A stretch of DNA of 64,000 nucleotides from Acanthosoma haemorrhoidale. Lineage: Eukaryota; Arthropoda; Insecta; Hemiptera; Acanthosomatidae. How positions within the stretch are numbered: position 1 is the stretch's first letter; each line of letters starts with the position of its first letter. This document shows positions 11,040-22,184 of the stretch, one piece after another. The translations under genes were made by a program, and so were the position numbers. The notes under the pieces are model-generated. The model was not told where the DNA came from. It saw nothing but the letters and a program-made list of their open reading frames with translations, and made no database searches. The stretch lies in assembly GCA_930367205.1 (NCBI GenBank), contig OV884009.1, forward strand, positions 89,673,189 to 89,737,188, read 5' to 3'.

Positions 11040-11172
11040 CTCACTCCCAATCTTTCAATTTGTATTTTAGAACTATCTCTCCTCCCTAATACTCATAATT
11101 CTTTATTATTATTTAGAAGTACGCTTCCTCGGTGTTCTCTGGGATTGTTCATTTAACGGACTCTTTAAATGG
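11040..11172 (-). repeat. Family D retroelement-like tail, inverted relative to 12693-12826
   Basis: The minus strand matches the plus strand of 12693-12826: a PFK.SVK coding end with a stop, then CCCAGAGAA, TTAATGATAAAGAATTATGAGT-like sequence and GATAGTTCTAAAA. About 130 bp is shared with substitutions. The two copies face each other across about 1.5 kb. Confidence 0.65.
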
Positions 11173-11174
11173 AT

Positions 11175-12500
11175 AGCCTCATTTAATATTGTTGAATTTC
11201 CTAACTGTGTTAGGTGCTGAACCCTTTCCTGTATTTTCCTCGGCAACTGTAGCCCCAGGTTAGATTCCACCATATCTTCCGGGATTAAACAATTGCTGGA
11301 AACGATGGTGGGGATAATTCCACATCTCCCAAATGTATAAAATAGCCTTAATTCTTCATCGGAATTCTGATATATTCTCTTCTTTCCAGCTACTTACGTT
11401 TACTAATTATCATCCGCAGGCACTTCTATTTCAATAACCAGTGACAGTTTTCTTTTCTTATCAACCATTAAGATTATTTATCATTTCCTCTCAAGTAATA
11501 ATTGGTTATTACTTGTACGTATTTTGTATATACCAAATATTATTTAGAGAATTTTATTATAATTGTGAGCTAGACATATGTCTCAGTCTTGTTTTGTTCT
11601 CTCTGTTTTTAAATACCAGCATTTACTGGAGTGTATACAGAAAAAAAATAGGATACCACAAAACAATTTTCTCAGTCCACTAACAAACAGACGAAGGTTG
11701 TCATATAGGAACTGGGCATATATGGAAGTGTTAGTAACTTAAGTAAGTAAGGAAATGGTGCTAACAAATTAGATAAATAAAATAAATTTTTCTTTCAGAA
11801 AAACAAGCATTTTAAACCAAGCAAGACTCTTATAAGTAAATAATTGCGCTATCACTCACTAGAAAGGCTGATTTCTCATTAGTCGGTTCATTTTAACTTA
11901 AATCACACATCAACATAGGTCCATTATTATTTAAATAAATTTAGAAAATAAACTTTTTTTTTTAAATTTTCATTGCATCAATTTTAGTACTATGGTACAT
12001 AACTATTAACCTAAGATATTTCTATAGGTATCCTAAGGCACTTATTTTCTAATACTTGCAACTTTTTACATGGCTCCTATTACCAACAGCGTTGGTGCTT
12101 GGTTCTGTTAATAGTTCGTATAGTATTGTCTATGAATAGTTCGGACTCTATGAATAGTTTAATTATGTCGTGTAGACTGTTTCTCTCTGTTTGTTATATC
12201 TTAAATATCATATAACAAATTGTTGTTCTGTGATTGTGTATTTTATCAATCGAACCATTTTATGGTTTGCTGATGGAAAATTAACAAATGATATATTCCT
12301 TGCTGTTATTGTTCGATTCGGCCGCAATTGCATATAATACCAATCTACTTGGACCATGTTGGAAAAATAAGTTGTGTGCCCGTAGGGTAGCGAGAGAGAG
12401 AGAGGAAGAGTTGGGCTATCGACCGGTGACAAAGGACGTGGTGCCTTTGTCAGGTCACGTAGGCCCCCAGCTATATTTAATTACCACCGCCTCTCGGTTC
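11175..12500. other. Mostly unassigned; contains repeat G copy 2
   Basis: Apart from repeat G copy 2 at 11650-11845, the stretch is AT-rich with no recognisable gene. A short GA run lies at 12391-12407. Confidence 0.5.
11650..11845. repeat. Dispersed repeat G, copy 2
   Basis: Same orientation as 10236-10478, with an internal gap of about 90 bp relative to that copy and a small insertion (AAGTAAGTAAGGAAA) after GTTAGTAACTTA. Confidence 0.65.
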
Positions 12501-12512
12501 TAATTAGAGAAA

Positions 12513-12826
12513 AAAAAGAAGCCTGGAGGAAGCTGCCATCGGAAATACTTGAACTGACCAAGCAACTGAGAACCAAACTTAAACTTCCTCCGCCGTTCCC
12601 TCATCGCTTCTCAATCGCTACATTCCGTTCAAGGGAGACTTTAATCTCAGCTTCATCCTTAGCGCTCGGACCGGCGGTTAAAGAGTCTTTAAATCCATTT
12701 AAAGTGTCCGTTAAATGAACAATCCCAGAGAATTCTGGGGGAGTGTGCTTCTAAATAATGATAAAGAATTATGAGTTATCCAAAAGGAGGAAAGATAGTT
12801 CTAAAACTGGATTAGTGGACACCCTG
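12513..12826 (+). pseudogene. Family D retroelement 3' end with short coding tail
   Basis: The frame WRKLPSEILELTKQLRTKLK runs on through FRSRETLISASSLALGPAVK to a stop at about 12716. WRKLP.EI followed by an FR..L stretch is the pattern seen at the C-terminal ends of CR1/L2-like polymerases (WN.LP..I......FK..L). The stop and the following 110 bp are shared with the inverted copy at 11040-11172. No catalytic domain is present. Confidence 0.5.
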
Positions 12827-12829
12827 AAG

Positions 12830-13365
12830 AAATTTGCTGGGATCGCTTCTTACAGAAAACTCCATTAGAAAATGTGCACCGTATTTAAAACGTCAGCGAA
12901 ATGATAAATTAAAGCCAAAATTAAGGTTAAACTAAAGCAAGTAGATTGAGATTTAAAAAAAAACAACAGTTTAGTTCGAATTAAATTGAACTGACGATTT
13001 GTGAATAGCATTCTGGTTATTCATTTTTTGGAAAAACAAATGATTGCGACGAATTATTATTAGCAACAAAATTAACAGGGTGGATCGTGATCACAACAAA
13101 TTATAATATGTGCAAACATAGAATGGATAGTAAACAATCAATGTTTTTTTTTTTTGTTGAGCTAATTCACGAGCTTACTCCTAAAATTTAAAAATATCAG
13201 TTAAATTTTAATGGTTGCATATGTCATAATAAATGACGAACTAAACTAAAACTAAAAATTGGGGGAGGGGGACCCCCCAATCAAGTACCTCCACCTACAT
13301 ATCAAAACTACCTTCAGGGGGGGATGATGATTAAGGTAGGAAGGTGTTTATCGAGGGGTCTTGAT
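12830..13365. other. No gene recognised
   Basis: AT-rich, with short G- and C-runs at 13261-13280 and 13317-13323. No supported feature. Confidence 0.5.
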
Positions 13366-13389
13366 AAACTTGAATACTAAGTAAGTAAG

Positions 13390-13610
13390 TTGTAAAAAGG
13401 TCAGATATCCTCTCAATATAACTCCGCTTCCTTTTTCGCATTCGAGGGAGGTGACAACCATGTGGATTTGGGAAGTCTCTGGGCTGTGTGTAAATACAGT
13501 ATGAATGAGCGAGTGAATGAAGAATTGGTATGAATGAGAACATTGATTGCAATTACTTATTGGCCAAAAAGGCAGATTGTAATTTTATCACAATAAAGAT
13601 TATTACTAGA
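13390..13610 (+). mobile_element. Family A retrotransposon, 3' UTR fragment
   Basis: Plus-strand copy of only the 3' UTR: CTCCGCTTCC, GAGGGAGGTGACAACCATGT, TATGAATGAGCGAGTGAATG, and the terminus GGCAGATTGTAATTTTATCA then CAATAAAG. It is severely 5'-truncated. Confidence 0.85.
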
Positions 13611-13614
13611 CTAC

Positions 13615-14845
13615 TAGATTTTAAAATGATTGTACTCATGTAGTAAGTAGTAATTGCTGCTATATGTGCTGGTATATAATAAGGTAATTTACTCGTGTTT
13701 CAGGGAAAAAAATATCACCGATATTGTTTTTGTTCGAGAAATTATTTTATTTGGGTTGTTTTGATTGCTAATACCGGTTTGTCTTGAATCCAAGGAAGCG
13801 AAGGAACATCTGATCCATTTTATTGTGTCATTTGATATTCCATGATGACAGTCTTGTGTTTTAAAGTATCTCGAGGATATTCTTTCAATGTGCTTATCCA
13901 GTTTAAGAGGGATGGGATGATTTTAAATTGACATAGTGATTTGGAACTGATACTTTATCAGTTATTAAATTATTCCTGCTAATATCAACCATGAGGAAGT
14001 GTTTGCAATACGGGGTCTACCTCTAGTATAAACATATCTTCGTACTTCTTAGTAAACCATTGCTAAGCATAAATTTTTCTCCTATGGTTTAGAGCTTGTA
14101 TGGACTCCACTTCAACTTCAATGTAATTAAATATAGAGTGAATTAGCTCATAATATATCTTAAACTTTTCATGCAACCTGATTTTCAGTCGATCATTTTG
14201 GCTTTGACTTCATTCAGTAATATATTGACCAAGAAGCATGCCTTTGAGCAATACAAGAACTTGCTTTGGAGAAAGATTGGCACAGGAGAAGTAATCGAGA
14301 AGATATCAAGAATTACAAGGAAAATGAACAAAGTTTCTAATTCGCATTACTAGCTAATCAAATTACGGACTGAAAACTTCACAATTCACTCTTGTTATAC
14401 CGGATAATGGGCACCAGGCCACAACATAATTATACATTATAGTCTTGCATGATATGATAGACGTTTTTGTGTTTGAATTTGTGATTTGTGATACGATCAT
14501 TGTTTCTTTAACAATAAGACCCTTCCAATAAGCCAATCTGATTCTCTTATCACAGACATTTAACTGTGGAACCAGCAATTACTAAACATAATAAATTAGT
14601 TAACAATGAGTAAAAAACGAACCAGCAGGCCATTGTAGCAACTCTTCGTGTCACTTGTGTTCCAGATTGAAATGCGTAATAAGTAATATCTCAGTAACTT
14701 TACCTTGCGCAAAGTTTCTATTAAAATTTTACACTGTATAAATCATTTTTTTAAATTATATTTCAACCCATTGATGTAATAGTCTTTATTTAAGATATAA
14801 ACCTTTTTACGAAAATAAATCAATTTTTTTTTTTTAATCGTGGAT
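13615..14845. other. No gene recognised
   Basis: AT-rich. Frames of 60-71 codons at 14171-14353 (+) and 14363-14578 (-) have no motif I recognise. Confidence 0.5.
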
Positions 14846-14849
14846 TGAC

Positions 14850-15115
14850 CCCACCACCCTTCCCGCATCGATGACAACAGACTGTCGGGAGAAATTAGGT
14901 TAAGGTTTAGTTTAATTTTTTATTGATGTAAGTTAGTTTTAAGTTTATGATAAATAAGGTGAGCCCCATCACTTTTAATAAATTCAGTCCATTAATGTAT
15001 AATGTACATCATTTAACATGTTTTGTACAATGCAGATCACTGTTTTTTATACTAGAATTCGTTTAAAATGTAGGCAAGCTACAGGAAATACAATGAAGCA
15101 ATTGTAAGCTTCATC
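14850..15115 (+). mobile_element. Family B retroelement 3' tail
   Basis: Starts at ACCCCACCACCCTTCCCGCA, continues with the shared TGACAACAGACTGTCGGGAG block, then AAATAAGGTGAGCCCCATCA and the terminal CAAGCTACAGGAAATACAAT. It lacks the coding tail kept at 8136-8342. Confidence 0.75.
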
Positions 15116-15537
15116 TTTTTCATTAAATCAGGGCCTGCCTGACTATAAGCAATGTCTTATATGTTACGCTATCTAGTACTAACCTTTGCGTTTTGTTTTT
15201 ATTGCTTTCTGCTAAGATTCACTAAATTACTATATCTGCAACTGTGAAGAGCTGCATCATACTCGTACCAATTTGGGGGGCATCTACAGTAGACGGAAGT
15301 CAACTTCTCTGAACTGTCCCTCCTTTTGACAATGCTCTGTAGTATAATTTACTCGACTCAATGGGTAACTTTTCCCTTTCAAGTTGGATAGTGTTTCCAA
15401 AAAGCATTTTACTACAAGGGGATCATCAAAGCTATAATTAACGAAATTTCAAAGGCGTTGGTTAACCTTTTTCAAAATCATGCTGCTCTCTGATATAACA
15501 GGTTTCCTCCTTAAACAAGACTAACATTCTTATTGAA

Positions 15538-15690
15538 AGTAAATGATAAATAAGGTGACCCTCATCACTTTTAATAAATTCAGTACAATGCAGATCACTA
15601 TTTTGTATACTAAATTTTGTATAAAATGTAGCCAAGCTACAGGAAATACAATGAAGCAATTGTAAATGTACAATATCGTCATCCCTCAAT
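15538..15690 (+). repeat. Family B retroelement tail, short copy
   Basis: Begins at AAATGATAAATAAGGTGACC and ends at GAAGCAATTGTAAATG. Compared with the copy 0.6 kb upstream it lacks a block of about 45 bp between ATTCAGT and ACAATGCAG. The two tails could come from one duplicated locus or two insertions. Confidence 0.7.
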
Positions 15691-15724
15691 ATAAAACTGA
15701 GGACAAAAAAATATTTTGCGAATA

Positions 15725-15860
15725 GAGGTTTTCTGATCGCCCTAATTGCTAGTCTACTAGTTCATTAGCCTCGCCATTTGTTTTACGTCAATCCTATTAT
15801 TTTTGTCAATTTATATAAATGTATATATACTAGGTCGTTACAAATGCATACAACTATTTT
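15725..15860. repeat. Dispersed repeat H, copy 1
   Basis: Shares GGTTTTCTGATCGCC, AATTGCTA, TCATTAGCCTCGCCATTT and the following AT-rich stretch with 16645-16775, in the same orientation about 0.9 kb apart. Confidence 0.65.
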
Positions 15861-16644
15861 ATTTTATTATATTAAAATTATCAACCTTCCATTTTACCTT
15901 CCACCGAAAAAAAAATCTTTGGCTGTCACCTTCGCACTCAATCTTTTTTTTTTTCAGTAGTTTCAACAATTTTTCCATTCACAAGGACTTTTTTAACAAT
16001 CTAGTACATATAAATTTATGTGTGTGTATACATTACAGCGTAACTCTGGAATACCTAAAGCAATTTACGTCAAACTTGGTACACATATTACATATAATCT
16101 TCGGGTAAGACATTAAATTATGTTGGATTATATTAAAATATTAAATAATTGTAACCCCCAGTAAATAATACACAAAATTAATCAGGATTAATTTTAATTT
16201 GTACGCTTCTCGATGCGATAGAAAAATATTTTTCAGTGATAATAGTGGTTTTGCAAAAACTAACGAAACCCGAGGCTCCTTTGGATCAACTATTACTGCC
16301 AGGTAAGTAATTCTTCAGGTATTTTCCTTTCATAATGTAATGTATCACGGATCGAATTAAATTGAAATTAATACCGTCTGACAGTGATTTGACCCCAGTT
16401 GAGTCATATTCATCAATTTGACTCGGCTAAGAAGCAACGGGCAGTATTTGGGAAGTTAGGACGGTGTGACGACTGTTGAGGATACGGACAATGAGAGCGG
16501 TAGGTGGGCCGCTGTACTAATCTATGCCGGCTCAAGTGAGCTGCCTGCTGACAAAAGAACAGTCGCCTGTACCTCAGCCATTCGATCAATACTCTCTCGT
16601 CTTAATTTTGATTTAATCCTTCCGACACGTCAGAAAAAAAATAC

Positions 16645-16775
16645 AGGTTTTCTGATCGCCTCAATTGCTATTTCTACTAGCTCATTAGCCTCGCCATTTA
16701 ATTTACGTAAATTATCAACTAAATCCTATTATTTTCGGTGATGTATACAAATACATAAAACTACTTTATTTAAAA
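16645..16775. repeat. Dispersed repeat H, copy 2
   Basis: Second copy of the repeat at 15725-15860, with a 15 bp insertion (TAAATTATCAACTAA) relative to it. No coding sequence. Confidence 0.65.
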
Positions 16776-16779
16776 AATA

Positions 16780-17760
16780 ATTTTAGTGGCATTCGAAACA
16801 CGTATTTCACACGCCAATCCTTACGTGGTCACATAGCAATCTCGGTTTACACTCTCGAGTAATTAGATGTTCATCGACAAGTGGAGGGCGACCTGACTTG
16901 AAGACTGGTATGCTTAGGATCGAAGAGTTTGAACTGATGTGCTGATTTTATTTCAATTGCAGCCATTTACCTATTACCGAAAAAAAGGTAGACATATTAC
17001 TTACAATTTGGAGAATATTCTGTAGGGGTGAGACACCCCTATGAAGAAGTGGGAAGGTAGTGACCTGTAAAATTAGTAAAAAATGGCCAATATTAGTGTG
17101 TATAGTTTACCTGGGAGACTCCAATGCCAAGTCAATGAGTCCAAATCTAGGCCACTTGCTGATTAAAAAATAAAATACCCGTCATTAGTGTCAAATCTAT
17201 ATATTTCGGGGTCGCTAAGCTGATTAGAGGCAGTCCTGATGACACTTAAACCCAATTTTATTGGAATAGAACTCTACAAAACCATCTGGATTTTTTTTTT
17301 ATATATACGATTAGAACTCTGTAGAATCATCTAGAAATTTGTTGGTTTACCACCACATCGTCTTTTACCTATAGTGAGATCTCTAATTATTTTACTATGG
17401 AACCTTGAGACGCCACAAACTGCTATTTATATAAAAGATGATGGGTAATGTAATTGAAGCGACTAACTTAACAGGAAATAGAGAAGGAAGTAGGTACAAT
17501 TTTTATGACACAGTATTACTCATACCGACGAATCTCCCTTCTAACTTTAAAAGATTACAATTTATAATGAGAGTTGCATACTTTCGATCACGATCACCAA
17601 CGCACAGGGGCAGCCTATCGAGTACTGCAGAGTAAATTTGAGATCAACAAGTTTTTCCCATGGATAACTTTATGTTGCTTGCTCAAGTGTGAGTTCGCCA
17701 AGAATTGATGTATTCTCGCCCCTGGAGAGGAAACTAAAAATGTTGCTTATATTATGTTTT
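16780..17760. other. No gene recognised
   Basis: AT-rich flank of the long family A copy, with no supported feature. Confidence 0.5.
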
Positions 17761-17764
17761 AAGT

Positions 17765-20321
17765 AAACGATCATTTACCGTTCGACAGTACCAGACTTAT
17801 CGAACTGATCACCCAGATGGAAGAGCTCATGCAGGTACCGCTGTCATTGTCCATAACACCATATCCCATCACATAGTTCCTTTGGTAGCACATGATTTCC
17901 TTCAATCCACTGCAGTGTCAATCACCACCCTCACTTTTCCCCTTACTCTAGCATCAGTGTACTGCCCTCCCAATAAATCCATTTCCGATTCCCAATTCAT
18001 CTCCTTTCTAGACTCCATCGGGCATCGTTTCCTTGTTGGTGGGGACTTTAACGTAAAGCACCAGCACTGGGGCTCAAGATCCACAAATACACGAGGACGT
18101 GCTTTGCTGTCTGCACTCACACGGAGACATTGCTCCACTATCTCTCCTGACACAGCTACCTATTGGCCATCAGACCCCAACCGAAATCCAGATCTCCTTG
18201 ACTTTTTCTTCTGCAATAGTTTAGGAACACTAAACTATTCACTCAAGCGCCTCGATGACCTCTCCTCCGACCATAGCCCCTTATTATTAACCATTTCCCT
18301 AAATCCAATTCACAAACTGCCTCCTCCTTCATTTATTAGGGGCCCAGTTGACTGGGACCACTTCCGTCAGATTCTTACAGACTCTGTAGACCTCAAAGTA
18401 CCTCTGAAAACATCCCAAGACCTAGATGATGCAGTGCATTCCTTCACTACTCTGATCCAGAGGTCGGCCTGGGAGGCATCGTCACCCCATCGTCACCTAA
18501 AAATTCACAATCAAAATCCTTTACCTCAGTATCTCAAAGACCTAATCAAATCCAAACGCCACTCCAGAACAGTGTGGCAAAGATCCCGACATCCTGCTGA
18601 TCGTCGCTCATACAATCAGTACTGCAGGCTTGTAATGCGGCAATTGGCATCCTTCCGTTCCGATTCTTTCAATTCCTATCTCTCCTCCCTGTCTAACAGA
18701 GACAACTCCCTGTGGAATGTAACTAAGAAAATCCTAAAATATCATCCTGTTTCACACCCACTCCGTCGTGATGACGGGTCCTGGGCGGCTTCGGATGGCG
18801 AGAGGGCGGAGGAATTTGCACTGCATCTTTCCCGTACTTTCACTCCTCATCTTACTCCTCAAAACAATAATAACCGTCCAACTGTCGAAGATTTTCTCAC
18901 TTCCCCTATCCCTCTCTCACTACCACCAAAAGCCGTTAACCCCTCTGAGGTTAAATATCTTCTGAAAAAATTACCTTACCGAAAATCTCCAGGATATGAT
19001 CTCCTTACTCCTCGAATCCTCCAACAACTTCCTCTTAAAGCCATAATCTTCTTAACCTATATATATAATTGCATTATCTGAACGACGCACTTTCCTCTCC
19101 TCTGGAAACATTCCATTATTGTCCTATTCACCAAACCCGGCAAACCACCCAATGACGCCTCATCTTACCGTCCAATTAGTCTACTCCCTATCCTCTCAAA
19201 AATTTTTGAAAAACTCCTATTAAAACGCCTACTTCCAATCGTTGAATCCGAAAACCTTTACCCTACTCACCAGTTTGGTTTCCGCCAACGACATTCCACA
19301 GCTCAACAAGGCCTTCGCGTTGTTGATCACATATCCTCAGCCCTTGAAACTAAACAGTATTGCACTGCTGCCTTTCTGGACATAGCTCAAGCTTTTGACA
19401 GGGTCTGGCACGCAGGTTTGCTTTACAAACTCAAAGGAAATTTACCGCAAACCCTATTCCTAATCCTACAATCCTACCTTTCAAACCGTTTCTTCCAAGT
19501 CCGCTGTGGTTTGGAATATTCTAACTACTATCCCATTAAAGCAGGAGTTCCACAGGGCAGCGTCCTGGGTCCCATCCTCTATAATCTATACACTGCTGAT
19601 GTCCCCTCTACTACCAATACCTTCTTGGCAACATTCGCAGACGACACTGCAGTCCTGTCAACCCATCCAGACCCTGATATAGCATCCCAAAACCTTTTAA
19701 AAACACCTTGACGAGATCGGGTATTGGTGCAACCAATGGCGAATCAAAGTCAACGAAGGAAAATGTTCCCACATAACCTTTACCCTCTGCCGCAAGTCCT
19801 GTCCGCCAGTCTTTTTAAATTCAATTCCTCTCCCTGTGTCTGAGACAGTACGGTATTTAGGCTTCCATCTCGACAAGAGACTGACATGGAACCCACACAC
19901 GACACTAAAAAGACAAGAACTAAACAGACGCTTTGGACAACTGTACAGACTATTTCGAAGGGCATCCCACCTCTCAATAGAAAACAAACTACTTATCTAC
20001 AAGGTTATACTTAAGCCAATCTGGACATACGGAATAGAGCTATGGGGGACAGCAAAAAAGTCGAACATCAAGCGCATCCAATCCTTTCAATCAAAAGTCC
20101 TAAGAACAATAGTAAATGCCCCTTATTACGTCAGCAACAAAACCCTTCACAATGATCTGAATATACCCTATATTCTTGAACTCATCCCTTCCAAGTTTAT
20201 TAAATTCCATGGTAACCTATCCAACCACCCTAATTCCCTAGCTCAGTCATTGCACTGCACCACTCATCCCTATAATCCTCCTCGGAGACTTGAACGGCAG
20301 TGGCCTCGTGACCTGCTATAA
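17765..20321 (+). pseudogene. Family A endonuclease-reverse transcriptase, one nonsense codon and one frameshift
   Basis: The endonuclease part shows YRTDHPDGRAHAGTAV, GGDFN (about 18040) and SDHSPLLL (about 18268), known metal and catalytic blocks of the EN family. The frame is open from before 17765 to a TGA at 19079-19081. The same frame then continues through SYRPISLLPILSK, FLDIAQAFDRVW (first palm aspartate), AGVPQGSVLGP and FADDTAVL (catalytic Asp pair). Near 19695 an extra base causes a frameshift, and the C-terminal part continues in another frame to TAA at about 20321. At the TGA position the copy at 30.2-32.4 kb keeps CGA, so the stop is a C-to-T change. ORF1 and the EN start are absent. 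Confidence 0.92.
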
Positions 20322-20650
20322 ATAAGTGACAGTGGGAGTCCAGGCAATGGCCAGTTTCTCCAATCATGTCCTGAGCGTCTGTGGCTCTCGCGCTCTTGGT
20401 CAGCCTCCGCTGGCTCTTATCCAGTGACGCGGCTGAAGTAGGGGCGTGGGGGACTCCCCAAGACTCCGCTTCCTCCTTCGCATGCGAGGGAGGTGACAAC
20501 CATGTGGACTTGGGGGGCCTCTGGGCTGTTTGTAAATATTGTATGAATGAGCGAGCGAATGATGAATTGTAAATATGGTATGAATGATGACACTTATCTC
20601 AATTACTCATTGCCTAATAAAAGGCAGATTGTAATTTTATCTTAATAAAT
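17765..20650 (+). mobile_element. Family A Jockey-like non-LTR retrotransposon, best copy
   Basis: This is the longest and best preserved family A copy. It contains most of an apurinic-type endonuclease domain, a complete reverse-transcriptase domain, a C-terminal tail, and a 3' UTR ending in GGCAGATTGTAATTTTATC then TTAATAAA near 20648. ORF1 and the first part of the endonuclease are missing. The single-polyprotein EN-RT layout without RNase H, together with VPQGSVLGPILYNLYTAD, fits the Jockey group. Shared 3' UTR blocks tie it to eight other pieces in the window. Confidence 0.92.
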
Positions 20651-20654
20651 TGTT

Positions 20655-21600
20655 GTTTTCTCTCTATATTATGTTTTGAATTGAATATTATAGTGAATTT
20701 TTAAAAGAAAGAAAAGAGTAAAGGTTTTTAACTATACGCTTAATTTACTACATGGGCCATTCAACTTAAGGATACACTACTCATTTTAATTACAATATAA
20801 AGTTAAATAAATATTATATTCTTATTTTCAGGGTGTTTGTGTTTGATAAGAGACATTTACAAGTGTAAATTTTTTACTTTTTTAATAAAACTTGAGCCTC
20901 TTCATACTAATTTTATTGGATACTCAATCATATACACTGTTAACGTTTCGCCTATCCAGGCATTCTCTAACAGTGAGATATTTTTTTATGATTGACATCA
21001 TTGTCATCATTAGGTACCAGAAATTTTGGAAAAAGTATAAAAGTGTTGCAGAACAAACAAGCCATTATCGGAAAGTTTTAAACCTAGTAGTTTCATTTAA
21101 AAGTGGTGTATGTAATAATTTTAGATTCATGTACAGTTGAATTATGTAAAAAATCACTCATTGTCTGTTTGGCATTGATGTACTAAAATAGAAAGAAGTG
21201 TTATGAACATTTGCGCCTCTAACTGACACCTGTGAAACGTCACACCATTGTAGAGTTGAGCGAGTCTATAACATATATACTTATACACTTGTTAAATTTT
21301 AACAAGTTCGGAACTCACTATTGGTAGCTGTAAATTATTAGATGCTAATTTTGCATGTACTTCAGCTAGTTCAAAACCTAAGTTTCCAATACATGATTTA
21401 ACGAATGTTAACTTCGTTGCCATATAAAAATATATATTCAAACCGGCCTGGAATGAATGTATAAACACGGAATTTTTATTTCTTCCTTTCAAAACTTTGT
21501 TTTTTTAAATATTGCTTAAATTATCGCCTTTAATGCATCTCAAGCCACGCAGAAAAATAATGACTACAGATAGTGAATAGCTTCTGATACAGGACTTGAG
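20655..21600. other. No gene recognised
   Basis: AT-rich. The 82-codon plus frame at 20892-21140 and the 66-codon minus frame at 21292-21492 have no recognisable motif. Confidence 0.5.
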
Positions 21601-21624
21601 AAATCTTATTTATTTATTTTTTTT

Positions 21625-22180
21625 TTCAAAACTTTTTATTGTGATAAAATTAAAATCTGCCCAAAACAACAACAGCTCTGAGTCCTCCCAAATCCACATG
21701 GCTGTCACCTCCCTCACATGCAAAAGAGAAAGCGGAGTCTTGGGAAGACCTCCGCGGTCCTCCATCAATCGTGTCACCAGATACGAGCCAGTGGAGGCTG
21801 ACCAAAAGCCCGAGAGCCACAGACGCTCAGGACTTGATTGGAGAAACTGGACTCCCAGGGCCACTTCCGCATTAGTCTCCAAGGAGGATTATAGAGATGT
21901 GTGGTGGAGTGTAGTGACTGTTCTATGGTATTAGGATGGTTGGATAGATTTCGATGGTTTTTTATAAACATGGAAGGGATGAGTTCAAGAATATAGGGTA
22001 TATTAAGATCGTTATGAAAGGTTTTGTTGCTGACGTAATAAGGGGCAGTAACTATTGTTCTTGGGAATTTTGACTTATAGGATTGGATACGCTTGATATT
22101 CGACTTTTATTGCTGTCCTACGGGCTGTTCCGTATGTCCAGATTGGCTTAAGTATAACTTTGTAAATTAGTAATAAAATT
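21625..22180 (-). mobile_element. Family A retrotransposon, 5'-truncated copy
   Basis: Leftward copy with the 3' terminus near 21635 (reverse complement GATTTTAATTTTATCACAA). It has a shortened 3' UTR that jumps from the terminal block to the GGATTTGGGAGGACTCAGAG region, and a decayed RT C-terminal tail to about 22180. Several frameshifts. Confidence 0.85.
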
Positions 22181-22184
22181 TAGG

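Noticed and set aside
15803..16108. 101-codon plus frame rich in Phe/Ile/Tyr as a membrane protein gene
   Set aside because: Its composition follows the AT-rich DNA and it overlaps repeat H; there is no independent support.
19697..19987. 96- and 65-codon minus frames inside the long family A copy
   Set aside because: They are shadows on the strand opposite the RT C-terminal coding region.
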